DNA of 64,000 bases from Candidatus Pantoea haifensis. GTDB lineage: Bacteria > Pseudomonadota > Gammaproteobacteria > Enterobacterales > Enterobacteriaceae. The notes below the pieces were generated by a model. That model searched no databases, was not told the origin of the DNA, and saw nothing but the letters and a program-made list of their open reading frames with translations. A program made the position numbers and the translations under genes. Shown here one piece after another: positions 18,592 through 30,135 of this stretch; position 1 is the first letter of the stretch, and each line of letters starts with the position of its first letter. The DNA is taken from NCBI GenBank assembly GCA_018842655.1, contig JAGTWN010000004.1, positions 3,162,001 to 3,226,000 of the forward strand, read 5' to 3'.

Positions 18592-20225
18592 GTTTTGGAG
18601 AGATCCGCCGCTTATACTTCATTATCAAGGTATTTCTTACTTACGGCCTTGATGAATTAATCCCTAAAATGCGTATTACTCTTCCGCTTCGCCTGTGGCG
18701 TCGCGGCATTTTTTGGCTACCTAACAGACATGCGCAGGAGCCAATTGGGGCGCGCATTCGTCTGGCAATGGAGCAACTGGGGCCGGTGTGGATTAAGTTC
18801 GGACAGATGCTGTCCACCCGTCGCGACTTGTTTCCACCGACTATCGCCGATCAGTTGGCTATTTTGCAGGACCGCGTAGCCCCTTTTGACGGTGTCAAAG
18901 CAAAAGCCCAGATCGAACGTTCAATGGGCGCCCCTATTGAAACCTGGTTCGATGATTTCGACATCATACCGCTGGCATCAGCCTCGATTGCCCAGGTGCA
19001 TACCGCAACGTTGAAGTCCAATGGCAAGAAAGTGGTGATTAAAGTGATTCGCCCGGATATCTTGCCGGTGATCAAAGCGGATATGAAGCTGATCTACCGC
19101 CTGGCTCGTTGGGTGCCACGTCTGTTGCCAGATGGCCGACGTTTGCGCCCGGTTGAGGTGGTACGCGATTATGAAAAAACACTGATTGATGAACTGAATT
19201 TGCTACGCGAAGCGGCGAATGCCATTCAATTGCGCCGTAATTTTGAAGAGAGCCGCATGCTGTATGTACCGGAAATTTATTCCGATTATTGCAGCGAAAC
19301 CATGCTGGTGATGGAGCGCATCTACGGCATTCCGATCTCAGATGTGGCGACACTTGAGCAGCACGGCGTCAACATGAAGCTGCTGGCCGAGCGCGGTGTT
19401 CAGGTATTCTTTACTCAGGTCTTCCGCGACAGCTTTTTCCATGCAGATATGCATCCCGGTAACATCTTCGTCAGTTACGATCATCCTGAAGATCCGCAAT
19501 ACATCGGTATCGACTGCGGGATCGTGGGATCGCTCAATAAAGAAGACAAACGCTATCTGGCTGAAAACTTTATCGCCTTCTTCAATCGTGATTATCGCAA
19601 AGTCGCGGAATTACACGTTGATTCAGGCTGGGTGCCGCCAGATACCAACGTTGAGGACTTCGAGTTTGCGATTCGCACCGTATGTGAGCCGATTTTTGAA
19701 AAGCCGCTGGCTGAGATCTCTTTTGGTCATGTGCTGCTGAACCTTTTCAATACCGCGCGTCGTTTTAATATGGAAGTGCAGCCTCAGCTTGTGCTGCTGC
19801 AAAAAACACTACTCTATATAGAGGGGATTGGTCGCCAGCTTTATCCGCAACTCGATTTGTGGAAAACAGCCAAGCCTTTTCTTGAAGACTGGATTAAGGA
19901 TCAGGTCGGCATTCCAGCGATTATCCGTGCGGTAAAAGATAAAGCGCCGTTCTGGGCAGAAAAATTACCCGAATTACCGGAATTATTTTACGAGAGTATG
20001 CGCCAGCATAAGCTTTTACGGCATAGCGTCGATAAGCTAGTAGGCGATCTCAATGCACAACATACGCGACACCATCAGGCGCGTTATCTGTTCGGTGTCG
20101 GTGCCACACTTTTATTAAGCGGAACGGCAGTGTTGCTGAGCCGACCGGACTGGGATCTCTTTCCGGCAGTGTTAATGGCGGCGGGCATCGTCTCCTGGTT
20201 AATTGGCTGGCGTAAGACAAACTAA
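18588..20225 (+). CDS. ubiB: UbiB, atypical kinase-like ubiquinone biosynthesis protein
   Basis: ADCK-family ATPase needed for ubiquinone synthesis, thought to mobilise lipid precursors. The 545-residue product has the family KxGQ motif (Lys70 to Gln73, KFGQ), an Ala-rich nucleotide loop (ASASIAQVH), VVIKVIRP for the kinase-like lysine, [11 protein letters not shown] and GIDCGIVG as catalytic and metal motifs. Two C-terminal hydrophobic helices (about residues 500-541) anchor it in the inner membrane. ATG overlaps the end of ubiJ (ATGA), a sign of translational coupling. Confidence 0.97.
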   Translation: MSFGEIRRLYFIIKVFLTYGLDELIPKMRITLPLRLWRRGIFWLPNRHAQEPIGARIRLAMEQLGPVWIKFGQMLSTRRDLFPPTIADQLAILQDRVAPFDGVKAKAQIERSMGAPIETWFDDFDIIPLASASIAQVHTATLKSNGKKVVIKVIRPDILPVIKADMKLIYRLARWVPRLLPDGRRLRPVEVVRDYEKTLIDELNLLREAANAIQLRRNFEESRMLYVPEIYSDYCSETMLVMERIYGIPISDVATLEQHGVNMKLLAERGVQVFFTQVFRDSFFHADMHPGNIFVSYDHPEDPQYIGIDCGIVGSLNKEDKRYLAENFIAFFNRDYRKVAELHVDSGWVPPDTNVEDFEFAIRTVCEPIFEKPLAEISFGHVLLNLFNTARRFNMEVQPQLVLLQKTLLYIEGIGRQLYPQLDLWKTAKPFLEDWIKDQVGIPAIIRAVKDKAPFWAEKLPELPELFYESMRQHKLLRHSVDKLVGDLNAQHTRHHQARYLFGVGATLLLSGTAVLLSRPDWDLFPAVLMAAGIVSWLIGWRKTN

Positions 20226-20336
20226 TTGTCAGCTCAGCCTAAAACGCGGTAATGTCGCTGGTTCAGACCCGGGTGTGCAAGGGCTTTCTGTGGCACATTA
20301 CTCAACAGTTTTTCACAGATTATTAGAGGCTATCTC

Positions 20337-20591
20337 ATGGGCGGTATCAGTATTTGGCAATTGTTAATTATTGCCGTGATTGTTGTACTTCTGTTCGGTA
20401 CCAATAAATTACGCAATCTGGGTTCGGATTTGGGTTCCTCAATCCGTGGTTTCAAAAAGGCCATGGGCGATGAGGACAACAAAAAGGATCAACCGAAAGA
20501 GCAGGACGCTGATTTCAACGCCAAAACGCTGGCAGACAAACAGCAAACCACGGCTAACAAAGAAGAAGCCAAGAAAGACAAGCAGGTGTAA
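20337..20591 (+). CDS. tatA: TatA, twin-arginine translocase subunit
   Basis: Small inner-membrane protein that forms the Tat protein-export pore. The 84-residue chain has the N-terminal transmembrane helix (about 5-20), the hinge with [14 protein letters not shown], an amphipathic helix ([12 protein letters not shown]) and a Lys/Asp-rich unstructured tail. It begins the tatABC operon, followed three bases later by tatB. Confidence 0.97.
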   Translation: MGGISIWQLLIIAVIVVLLFGTNKLRNLGSDLGSSIRGFKKAMGDEDNKKDQPKEQDADFNAKTLADKQQTTANKEEAKKDKQV

Positions 20592-20594
20592 ACC

Positions 20595-21163
20595 GTGTTC
20601 GACATTGGTTTTAGTGAACTGGTATTGGTGTTCGTTATCGGGCTGATTGTACTCGGCCCGCAACGTTTACCGGTTGCGGTGAAAACCGTAGTCGGCTGGA
20701 TCAGGGCGATACGTTCGCTGGCAGCCAATGTGCAAAATGAACTGGCGCAGGAACTGAAACTGCAAGAGTTGCAGGACAGTCTGAAAAAGGTGGAAGAAGC
20801 GGGCCGCGGTACGCTTTCGCCTGAGCTAAAAGAGTCCATGGATGAGCTGCGTAAAACCGCTGATTCGATGAAACGCTCCTGTCAACAGAGCATTGATATC
20901 GAAAAAGAGGAAGACGAAGCCAATACCATTCATGCTCCGCAGCAGAAACCTGTCGAAGCTCCTCACGCTTCTCAGCCAGTGACGCCTGCAACAGCCGACA
21001 GCCAGGCAACTGCACCTGCACAAGTGCCGGGTAATGCTGACGCAGCGCCTGCAAAAAACCTGACGCGGCAGGCAGTGCTGATGCTGCCTCTGCAACAAAA
21101 CCTGATGTGCCGGGTACTGTACGCAGCACCGCATCAACCTCTTCTGCAAGTGATGAACGATAA
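20595..21163 (+). CDS. tatB: TatB, twin-arginine translocase subunit (one frameshift near the 3' end)
   Basis: Tat substrate receptor partner of TatC. The GTG start at 20595 gives [20 protein letters not shown], then [16 protein letters not shown], the family hinge and amphipathic helix. The uncorrected frame runs to 21173. Adding one A to the six-A run at 21053-21058 gives a Pro/Ala/Ser-rich tail ending [12 protein letters not shown] and a TAA at 21161-21163 that shares its last A with the tatC ATG (TAATG). That neat junction supports the correction. The repaired product has 189 residues. Confidence 0.92.
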
Positions 21164-21921
21164 TGGCCGTTGAAGATACCCAACCGCTCATCAGCCATCT
21201 GATTGAGCTGCGTAAGCGACTTCTGAACTGCATCATCGCCGTGTTAGTCATCTTTCTGGCGCTGATCTACTTTGCCAATGATATTTATCATCTGGTTGCG
21301 TCACCGCTGATTAGTCAGATGCCAGTGGGCGCAAGCATGATTGCGACTGACGTCGCCTCACCGTTTTTTACGCCCATAAAGCTCACCATTGTGGTTTCGG
21401 TGTTTCTTGCGGTGCCGGTGATCCTGTATCAGGTCTGGGCGTTTATCGCGCCGGCACTCTATCGGCACGAACGTAAGCTGGTGATGCCGCTGCTGTTTTC
21501 CAGCACCTTTCTCTTTTACATCGGCGTAGCATTTGCGTATTTCATCGTTTTTCCGCTGGCGTTTGGTTTTTTTGCGAAGACTGCGCCGCAAGGCGTAACT
21601 ATCGCAACCGATATCACCAGCTATCTCGACTTTGTCATGACGCTGTTTATGGCCTTTGGTGTGGCGTTTGAAGTACCTGTTGCCATTGTGTTGCTGTGCT
21701 GGACCGGCATCACTAACCCTGACGATCTGAAAAAGAAACGTCCCTATATCCTGGTGGGTGCTTTTGTCGTGGGGATGTTACTGACGCCACCGGATATATT
21801 TTCCCAAACTTTGCTCGCTATTCCGATGTACTGCCTGTTTGAAGTCGGCGTATTCTTCTCCAGATACTATGTGGGGAAGGGCCGTCAGGCGCAGGATGAG
21901 GAACACAACACCGAATCCTGA
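21163..21921 (+). CDS. tatC: TatC, twin-arginine translocase receptor subunit
   Basis: Six-helix inner-membrane protein that binds the twin-arginine signal peptide. The 252-residue product starts [20 protein letters not shown], the conserved cytoplasmic N-terminus, and has the periplasmic loop YEFxxP-like region ([10 protein letters not shown] on the cytosolic side and FAKTAPQGV) as in E. coli TatC. The start codon overlaps the corrected tatB stop. A strong terminator follows at 21969, so tatD is probably expressed from its own signal or by read-through. Confidence 0.97.
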   Translation: MAVEDTQPLISHLIELRKRLLNCIIAVLVIFLALIYFANDIYHLVASPLISQMPVGASMIATDVASPFFTPIKLTIVVSVFLAVPVILYQVWAFIAPALYRHERKLVMPLLFSSTFLFYIGVAFAYFIVFPLAFGFFAKTAPQGVTIATDITSYLDFVMTLFMAFGVAFEVPVAIVLLCWTGITNPDDLKKKRPYILVGAFVVGMLLTPPDIFSQTLLAIPMYCLFEVGVFFSRYYVGKGRQAQDEEHNTES

Positions 21922-21968
21922 TGTCTCACTTCTGAGCGCCCCGCACTGGCGGGAGAAAGTTGAATCTG

Positions 21969-21990
21969 AACCGCCTTCTGGGCGGTTTTT
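21969..21990 (+). terminator. Terminator after tatC
   Basis: AACCGCC (21969-21975) pairs with GGCGGTT (21981-21987) around a five-base loop, followed by a T-run. It lies between the tatABC operon and tatD. Confidence 0.8.
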
Positions 21991-22022
21991 GTTTATGACT
22001 TTTATACACAATGGGAAGAAAT

Positions 22023-22804
22023 ATGTTTGATATCGGTGTAAACCTGACCAGCACGCAATTCGCCTCCGACCGGGAAAAGGTGGTTAAACGCGCGCGTGAA
22101 GCGGGCGTCACCGGCATGTTAATTACCGGCACCAATGCGCTGGAAAGCCAGCAGGCACAACGGCTTGCAGCGGGGCACGTAAATTATTGCTGGTCAACGG
22201 CGGGTGTGCATCCCCATCATGCGAGTGAATGGTCGTCAGAGATTGCCAGCACGCTGCGCCGCCTGGCCGAAAAACCTGAAGTGGTGGCGATTGGCGAATG
22301 CGGACTCGACTTTAACCGCAACCTCTCTGCTCATCAGCAGCAGGAGTACGCTTTTGATGCGCAACTGGCGCTGGCAGCAGAACTGAACCTGCCGGTTTTT
22401 TGCACTGCCGTGAAGCGCACGATCGCTTTGTTGCGGTGCTGGAGCCGTGGCTGCCAAAATTGCCTGGCGCGGTAATGCACTGTTTTACCGGCACGCGTGA
22501 TGAGCTGGAAGCGTGTCTGGCGCTGGGGCTGTCAATAGGAATTACCGGTTGGGTATGTGACGAGCGACGCGGGCTTGAACTGCGCGAAATGTTGCCGCTG
22601 ATCCCGGCTGAGCGCCTGCTGCTGGAAACTGACGCACCCTATCTGCTGCCGCGCGATATGCGGCCACGTCCAACGTCACGTCGTAATGAGCCCTGTTTTT
22701 TGCCGCACCTTGTACAGCAGGTCGCCAGCTGGCGTGGAGAAGAGGTCGAGGCGTTAGCTGCTCGCGTGGACATAAACGCGCGCACCCTGTTCAGACTGGT
22801 TTAA
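22023..22804 (+). CDS. tatD: TatD, 3'-5' DNA/RNA exonuclease (one frameshift)
   Basis: Metal-dependent TIM-barrel nuclease of the TatD family, involved in DNA repair and RNA quality control rather than protein export. The ATG at 22023 gives [13 protein letters not shown]; metal ligands are seen in GVHPHHA and GECGLDF, then HCREAH, HCFTG and ETDAPYLLP. The frame breaks in a six-T run at 22396-22401. One added T gives [13 protein letters not shown] and joins the halves. The repaired length is 260 residues, equal to E. coli TatD. The stop codon overlaps the stop of rfaH on the other strand. Confidence 0.93.
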
Positions 22805-23289
22805 ACCTTACGGAACTGCTTGTTATCGACGCTGCGCATGACCTGTTTGTTAAGCAGGTTAAGCAGCAACATAGAACGCGTTTCGCCATCAGGCTCTGCG
22901 AAAATAGCGCGCAGCCCTTCAAACGTACCTTCGGTGATGATCACCTCGTCACCGATTTGTGGTGTTTCCGGGTCAAGCAGGGTTTGTGGTGCATCCGTCT
23001 GCAAGGCTTCAATGACCGACGACGGCACGGTCGCTGGCGCTGTGCCAAAGCGCACAAAGTGGCTGACGCCGCGCGTGCTGCTGATTGTGGTGGTGTGAAT
23101 CGCTTCCGGGTCGAATTCGATAAACAGATAGTTAGGAAACAGCGGCTCACTTACGGTGGTGCGTTTTCCGCGCACGATCTTTTCCAGAGCGATCATTGGG
23201 CTGAGGCAATTCACCTCTTGCCGCTCCAGATGCTCTTTGGCGCGCATGAGCTGCCCACGTTTGCAATAAAGTAAGTACCAGGATTCCAT
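22801..23289 (-). CDS. rfaH: RfaH, transcription antiterminator
   Basis: NusG paralogue that binds RNA polymerase at ops elements and promotes elongation and translation of long operons such as those for LPS and capsule. The 162-residue product has the NGN domain ([20 protein letters not shown]) with [20 protein letters not shown], and the KOW-type C-terminal domain with [13 protein letters not shown]. An upstream in-frame ATG would add 20 residues; I place the start at 23289 because the E. coli protein begins [12 protein letters not shown] and GGGAG lies seven bases before this ATG. It is read on the reverse strand; its stop overlaps that of tatD. Confidence 0.96.
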   Translation of the reverse strand: MESWYLLYCKRGQLMRAKEHLERQEVNCLSPMIALEKIVRGKRTTVSEPLFPNYLFIEFDPEAIHTTTISSTRGVSHFVRFGTAPATVPSSVIEALQTDAPQTLLDPETPQIGDEVIITEGTFEGLRAIFAEPDGETRSMLLLNLLNKQVMRSVDNKQFRKV

Positions 23290-23388
23290 AACTGCTCCCA
23301 TCGAATGGACGCTAAGAATAGCAAACCTGCTGCCAGAGTTATAGCGCATCGGCGCGCTGAAGGGGTGTCAGATGAAAATAAACTGAGA

Positions 23389-23421
23389 CTTTTCTTAACC
23401 TGTGGGATTGCTTAAGAAAAG
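23389..23421. promoter_or_regulatory. Perfect 10-bp inverted repeat in the rfaH-pepE spacer
   Basis: CTTTTCTTAA (23389-23398) and TTAAGAAAAG (23412-23421) are exact inverted copies separated by 13 bases. They lie between divergent rfaH and pepE, 72 bp before the pepE start and 100 bp before that of rfaH. It has no T-tract and could be an operator. Confidence 0.5.
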
Positions 23422-23493
23422 CAGATTGAAAATTGACGTTCCGCTATGCTCTGTATCAGACTCGTTGCCCATCACCTATGCAAAAAGGATCAC

Positions 23494-24221
23494 CTGATGG
23501 AACTGTTTCTGTTGAGCAACGGCAAGCTGGCGGATGATGCACCTTTGCTGAGCTATGCGCAGCCGCAGCTACACGCCATGATTGCCCAACGCAGCATCAC
23601 CTCGGCGCTACTCATTCCCTATGCCATCATTCTCGGCGACCATCAACAGCGTGCGGCTGATCTCAGCGCATCACTGGGTATTTCCGTAGCCTGCATTCAG
23701 GATTTTCCGTCACCGCAGGAGGCGATTGAGCAGGCAGAACTGATTTTAGTCAGTGGCGGCAATACCTGGTTTTTGAATCAGATGCTGCATGAAAACGGAT
23801 TAATCGTTGCCATTCAACGTGCTGTACGTGAACGCAACGTGCCTTATGTTGGCTGGAGCGCAGGCTGTAACGTGGCGACACCCTCGATTCGTACCACTAA
23901 CGATATGCCGGTACGCAGCAGCGTTGTGCTGCCCGCGTTGGGGCTGTTTCCGGTACAGATTAACCCGCACTACCTTGATGCTCACGTGAGCGGTCACAGG
24001 GAGAAACGCGTGACGAACGGCTGGCTGAATTCTGCGCCGTCAATCCTGCTGAGTCGGTGATTGCACTGCGTGAAGGCAGTTTCCTGCATGTGAGCGGTAA
24101 CCGTCTGCGCTATATCAGCGTGCGTGGCGAAGATTTTAAACTCTTCCGTCACGGCCAGCCGACTCAGGCTTATCACGACGTTAGTGCCTTGCAGTCGCTG
24201 GTTCCTTTTCGCTGCGACTAA
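23494..24221 (+). CDS. pepE: PepE, alpha-aspartyl dipeptidase (one frameshift)
   Basis: Peptidase of family S51 that cleaves Asp-X dipeptides. The Ser-Asp-His triad is Ser121 (GWSAGCN), Asp136 (TTNDMP) and His158 (INPHY), offset by one from the known E. coli/Salmonella positions. The frame breaks near 23999 (CACAGGGAGAAA); one added base gives GHRGETR or GHKGETR, then DERLAEFCAVNPAESVIALR, and runs to TAA 24219-24221. The repaired product has 242 residues against 229 in E. coli. This gene is not between rfaH and ubiD in E. coli, so its position is of interest. Confidence 0.88.
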
Positions 24222-24261
24222 GGTTGCCGCATAAACCTCAACACGCTGAGATAATCGGCCC

Positions 24262-24267
24262 TATAAT
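24262..24267 (+). promoter_or_regulatory. Consensus -10 element upstream of ubiD
   Basis: A perfect TATAAT lies 35 bp before the ubiD start codon, just after the pepE stop. No good -35 match is visible at the usual spacing, so the assignment is tentative. Confidence 0.4.
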
Positions 24268-24301
24268 GGCCGCTTCACTCTGGCCGGAAAGCTAAAGCCG
24301 C

Positions 24302-25786
24302 ATGAAATATCAGGATTTAAGAGACTTTCTCGCGTTACTCGAACAGCGCGGTGAGTTAAAGCGTATTACCCAAGCCATCGATCCCGAACTGGAAATGACC
24401 GAAATCGCTGACCGCACTCTGCGTGCCGGTGGCCCGGCCCTGCTGTTTGAGAACCCAAAAGGTTACGACATGCCGGTGCTGTGTAACCTGTTTGGCACGC
24501 CGAAACGCGTGGCGATGGGAATGGGCCAGGAAGAGGTCAGCGCGCTACGGGAAGTCGGCAAATTGCTGGCGTTTTTAAAAGAGCCGGAACCTCCGAAGGG
24601 GTTCCGCGATCTGTTCGATAAAATGCCGCAGTTTAAGCAGGTATTGAACATGCCGACTAAACGTCTGCGCAACGCGCCTTGTCAGGAGATCGTGTTTAGC
24701 GGCGATGAGGTTGATTTATCGCGCATTCCAGTAATGAAGTGCTGGCCGGGCGATGCTGCACCCCTCATTACCTGGGGACTGACCGTGACGCGCGGTCCGC
24801 ATAAAGAGCGTCAAAACCTGGGTATTTATCGCCAGCAGGTTATAGGTAAAAACCGTTTAATTATGCGTTGGCTTTCACATCGCGGCGGCGCGCTCGATTT
24901 TCAGGAGTGGTGTAAAGCCCATCCGGGAGAACGTTTCCCGGTGTCGGTGGCGCTCGGTGCCGATCCTGCCACTATTCTCGGCGCCGTTACGCCAGTGCCG
25001 GATACGCTGTCCGAATATGCGTTTGCAGGCTTGCTGCGCGGCAATAAAACCGAAGTGGTTAAGTGTCTTTCTAATGACTTAGAAGTCCCGGCCAGCGCGG
25101 AAATTGTTCTGGAAGGTTACATTGAGCCTGGTGATACTGCCCCGGAAGGGCCTTACGGCGATCATACCGGCTACTACAATGAAGTAGACAGTTTTCCGGT
25201 ATTCACCGTTACGCACATAACGCAACGTCATCAGGCTATCTATCATTCAACCTATACCGGACGTCCGCCAGATGAACCTGCGGTATTAGGGGTGGCGCTG
25301 AATGAAGTGCTGGTGCCAATCCTGATCAAGCAGTTTCCAGAGATTGTTGATTTCTATTTGCCGCCGGAAGGCTGTTCATATCGCCTGGCAGTGGTGACGA
25401 TTAAAAAACAGTACGCGGGACATGCCAAACGGGTAATGTTTGGCGTCTGGTCGTTTCTGCGGCAGTTCATGTATACCAAATTTGTTATTGTGTGTGACGA
25501 CGACGTCAATGCGCGTGACTGGAATGATGTGATCTGGGCGATTACCACCCGCATGGATCCGGCACGTGATACGGTATTGGTTGAGAACACCCCGATAGAT
25601 TATCTTGATTTCGCTTCCCCGGTTTCTGGCCTGGGATCGAAAATGGGGCTCGACGCCACTAACAAATGGCCGGGTGAAACGCAGCGTGAATGGGGCACAC
25701 CCATTGTGAAAGATCCTGCGGTCACGGCGCGTATTGACGCCATTTGGGATGAATTAGGTATTTTCGATCAGCCGCCACAACGCTGA
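24302..25786 (+). CDS. ubiD: UbiD, 3-octaprenyl-4-hydroxybenzoate decarboxylase
   Basis: Prenylated-FMN-dependent decarboxylase in ubiquinone synthesis. The 494-residue product (497 in E. coli) starts [20 protein letters not shown]. Conserved blocks include [20 protein letters not shown] for the cofactor pocket, [13 protein letters not shown] with the metal/Glu segment, and DRDV-type [20 protein letters not shown]. It is followed after 41 bp by fre, as in E. coli. Confidence 0.97.
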   Translation: MKYQDLRDFLALLEQRGELKRITQAIDPELEMTEIADRTLRAGGPALLFENPKGYDMPVLCNLFGTPKRVAMGMGQEEVSALREVGKLLAFLKEPEPPKGFRDLFDKMPQFKQVLNMPTKRLRNAPCQEIVFSGDEVDLSRIPVMKCWPGDAAPLITWGLTVTRGPHKERQNLGIYRQQVIGKNRLIMRWLSHRGGALDFQEWCKAHPGERFPVSVALGADPATILGAVTPVPDTLSEYAFAGLLRGNKTEVVKCLSNDLEVPASAEIVLEGYIEPGDTAPEGPYGDHTGYYNEVDSFPVFTVTHITQRHQAIYHSTYTGRPPDEPAVLGVALNEVLVPILIKQFPEIVDFYLPPEGCSYRLAVVTIKKQYAGHAKRVMFGVWSFLRQFMYTKFVIVCDDDVNARDWNDVIWAITTRMDPARDTVLVENTPIDYLDFASPVSGLGSKMGLDATNKWPGETQREWGTPIVKDPAVTARIDAIWDELGIFDQPPQR

Positions 25787-25827
25787 CGGTAAGCACAACC
25801 ATAAAGACGACCCGACAGAGGGAACGC

Positions 25828-26529
25828 ATGACAACGTTAAGCTGTAAAGTAACTTCAGTTGAAGCGATTACCGACACGGTGTATCGCGTTCGCCTGATTC
25901 CAGAAGCGGATTTTAATTTTCGTGCAGGACAGTATTTGATGGTGGTAATGGACGAGCGTGATAAGCGCCCGTTTTCGCTGGCTTCTACGCCGATGGAAAA
26001 AGACATTATCGAGCTGCACATTGGTGCGTCAGACATCAATCTGTATGCCATGGCCGTCATGGATCGCATCCGAGACGATCGTCAAATCACTGTCGATATC
26101 CCGCATGGCGATGCCTGGCTACGTGAAGAGAGTACGCGTCCGCTGATTTTAATCGCGGGCGGGACCGGTTTCTCCTATGCGCGCTCTATTCTCCTGACGG
26201 CACTGGCGCAGCAGCCTGACCGCGATATCGCGATTTACTGGGGTGGCCGCGAATTAAAACACCTTTACGATCTGGAAGAGTTGAATGCCCTGGCGGTGAA
26301 ACATCCGAATCTGAAGGTGATTCCGGTCGTTGAGCAGCCCGAAGAGGGCTGGCAAGGGCGCTCTGGCACTGTGCTGACAGCAGTCATGCAGGATTTCACC
26401 ACGCTAAGTGAGCATGAAATCTATATTGCCGGGCGCTTTGAGATGGCGAAGATTGCGCGCGATCGTTTTTGTGCCGAGCGGGGTGCGGTCGAAGCGCAAA
26501 TGTACGGTGATGCGTTCGCCTTTATCTGA
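25828..26529 (+). CDS. fre: Fre, NAD(P)H-flavin reductase
   Basis: Reduces free flavins with NAD(P)H; the reduced flavin serves several acceptors, and Fre is often linked with ubiquinone-biosynthesis genes. The 233-residue product has the flavin-binding RPFSLAST (Arg47 to Thr54), the [10 protein letters not shown] nucleotide loop (about 112-121), [12 protein letters not shown] and the C-terminal YGDAFAFI. The ATG follows AGAGGGAACGC. A terminator on the opposite strand separates its end from fadA. Confidence 0.96.
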   Translation: MTTLSCKVTSVEAITDTVYRVRLIPEADFNFRAGQYLMVVMDERDKRPFSLASTPMEKDIIELHIGASDINLYAMAVMDRIRDDRQITVDIPHGDAWLREESTRPLILIAGGTGFSYARSILLTALAQQPDRDIAIYWGGRELKHLYDLEELNALAVKHPNLKVIPVVEQPEEGWQGRSGTVLTAVMQDFTTLSEHEIYIAGRFEMAKIARDRFCAERGAVEAQMYGDAFAFI

Positions 26530-26544
26530 CGGCGGCAAGCAGGC

Positions 26545-26568
26545 AAAAAAACCGCCCCTGACAGGCGG
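26545..26568 (-). terminator. Terminator of the fadBA operon
   Basis: On the reverse strand CCGCC (from 26568) pairs with GGCGG (to 26552) around a seven-base loop and is followed by seven T (26551-26545). Confidence 0.8.
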
Positions 26569-26593
26569 AACAGATAGCCAATTGATCAACGTA

Positions 26594-27766
<1,173 letters not shown>

Positions 27767-29949
27767 TCAGGCGCTTTGCAGCGCGGCTTCGTCAATCGGT
27801 TTGGCGGCGGGATACCAGCTTTCGTGCTGATGAGCTTTGTCCAGCAGGAGTTCAGGTAATTCGTACAGCGCACCAAGCGCGGTATAGCGTTTCGCCTGAT
27901 CGACCACGTTGCTGTTTCCAAGCGTGTCGAGATAGCGCAACGCGCCACCGCGAAATGGCGGAAAGCCCAGTCCGTAAACCAGTGCCATGTCAGCTTCGGC
28001 AGGGAAGCGATAATCTTCTCTTCCAGACAACGCACCACTTCATTCAGCATCGGCAGCATCATACGATTGAGAATGTCTTCATCACTAAACAGACGTTTTG
28101 GCTGGCAAACCTGTTGCAACAGCGAGTCCACCTCAGCATCGGCGACTTTTTTCGGCTTACCGCTTTTATCCTCTTCCCAGCGCCAGAAACCTCTGCCGTT
28201 CTTCTGACCGTATCGACCCGCATCAAACAGCATATCGATAGCGTCACGATAATCTTTCTTCATGCGAAGTGGGAAACCCTCAGCCATGACGCGCTGAGCG
28301 TGGTGCGCCGTATCAATACCGACAACATCCAACAGCCAGGCAGGCCCCATTGGCCAGCCAAACTGCTTCTCCATCACCTTATCTATTTGACGGAAATCTG
28401 CGCCGTCGCGTAACAGCAGGCTGAAGGCGGCAAAGTAGGGGAACAGCACGCGATTAACGAAAAAGCCGGGACAGTCATTAACCACTATGGGGGTTTTGCC
28501 CATTTTGCTGGCCCATGCCACGACCTTGCCAATTGTGGCTTCACTGGTTTTCTCTCCGCGTACGACTTCAACCAGCGGCATGCGCGGTACGGGATTGAAA
28601 AAATGCATACCGCAGAAATTTTCGGGCCGTTGCAGTGACTGTGCCAGTTGGCTAACAGGAATCGTTGAAGTGTTTGACGCCAGAATGGCATCGTCACGCA
28701 GATGTTGTTCGGTTTCTGCGAGAACTTTTGCTTTCACTACCGGATTTTCAACGACCGCTTCGACTACTACGTCAGCCTGTTCAAAGCCAGAGTAATCCAG
28801 CGTGGGCTGAATGGTGGCGATCACATTGGCCAGCTGGCTGCCGTCGATTTTGCCGCGTTCCAACTGCCTGTTAAGCAGCTTGCTGACCTCTTTCATTCCC
28901 AGCGTCAGAGCCTGTGGATTGATATCTTTCATTTTGACCGGCACGCCTTTCCATGCGGACTGGTAGCTGATGCCGCCGCCCATGATCCCGGCACCCAGCA
29001 CTGCGGCCTGGGTGGGACTTCCACTTTCGCCGCCGCGCTTTTTCGCCAGGGCTTTGACGTATTGATCGTTGAGGAAAATGCCTACCAGCGCGCGTGCTTC
29101 GTCAGATTGCGCCAGCGGAACAAAAGCAGCATTTTCCAGCTTCAGCGCATCGTTGCGGTCCAGTGTTGCGGCGGCTTCGATGGTTTTAATCGCGGTAATG
29201 GGCGCGGGATAATGTTTGCCCGCGGTTTGCATCACCATGCTTTTGGCAAGGGTGAAACTCATTGCGGCTTCGACCGGACTGAGTTTCAGTGGCATCAGTT
29301 TCGGTGCACGACGCTGGCGCCAGTTTCCTTCCCGCGCAGCCGCTTTTAACATAGCGATGGCGGCCTGGCGCAGCTTGTTGCTTTCAACCACAGCATCAAC
29401 TAAGCCAAGTTTCAGTGCGCTGAATCCATCAACATCTTTACCTGCTGCGATAATTTCCATCGCACTGTCAGCGCCAATCAGGCGAGGTAAACGCACGCTG
29501 CCGCCAAAACCTGGCATGATGCCCAGTTTGGTTTCGGGTAAGCCTATGCGTGCATCTGGCGTGGCGACACGCAGATCGGTTGCCAGAATACATTCGCAGC
29601 CGCCACCCAGTGCGTAGCCATCGATAGCCGCGAGAGTGGGAACCGGCAAATCTTCCAGACGGTTAAAAATACTGTTGGCAAACGCCAACCAGCGACTCAG
29701 CTTTTCACTGGGCGCATCAAACAGTGACAGGAATTCAGTGATATCTGCGCCGACAATAAAGGCCGGTTTGGCTGAACTCAGCAGGACACCGCGTAACGTG
29801 GGTTGCTGTTCCAGCACTGTAATAGCTTCGCCCAGGCTGGCGACAGTTTGGGTATCCAGCTTATTCACCGAGCCGGATGCATCGAAAACCAGCTCGGCGA
29901 GACCCTCGTCCAGCCAGTGAAGTGAAAGGTTTGCGCCTTGGTAGAGCAT
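27767..29949 (-). CDS. fadB: FadB, multifunctional fatty-acid oxidation subunit alpha (one frameshift)
   Basis: Carries enoyl-CoA hydratase/isomerase activity (N-terminal crotonase domain, about 1-190) and 3-hydroxyacyl-CoA dehydrogenase activity (Rossmann segment [20 protein letters not shown], about residue 315; HFFNPV and [16 protein letters not shown]). The frame breaks at a GGG (plus-strand 28002-28004). One added base restores [20 protein letters not shown] in place of [10 protein letters not shown] and joins the C-terminal 80 residues. The repaired product has 727 residues (729 in E. coli). Start ATG is at 29949, downstream of a FadR palindrome. Confidence 0.93.
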
Positions 29950-29976
29950 GTGCGTCTCCTGAAACCGCGAAAGGTG

Positions 29977-29993
29977 ATCTGGTCATACCAGAT
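29977..29993 (-). promoter_or_regulatory. FadR operator of fadBA
   Basis: ATCTGGTCATACCAGAT is a near-perfect palindrome that matches the E. coli fadB FadR site (ATCTGGTACGACCAGAT) at all but three central positions. It lies 28 bp upstream of the fadB start codon, so acyl-CoA-relieved repression is expected. Confidence 0.82.
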
Positions 29994-30135
29994 GATCGAG
30001 AGTGTGGGAGTGTTGTTATTTTTTTGCAAACGAGACTTTGGTTATTTGCTAACAAGATCACAGCTGTCCTGAACACGGCATCCCTTTTGCGGCTGTGCTA
30101 AACTGCCGCCATTTCGAGCCACTGGAGAAACGTCA

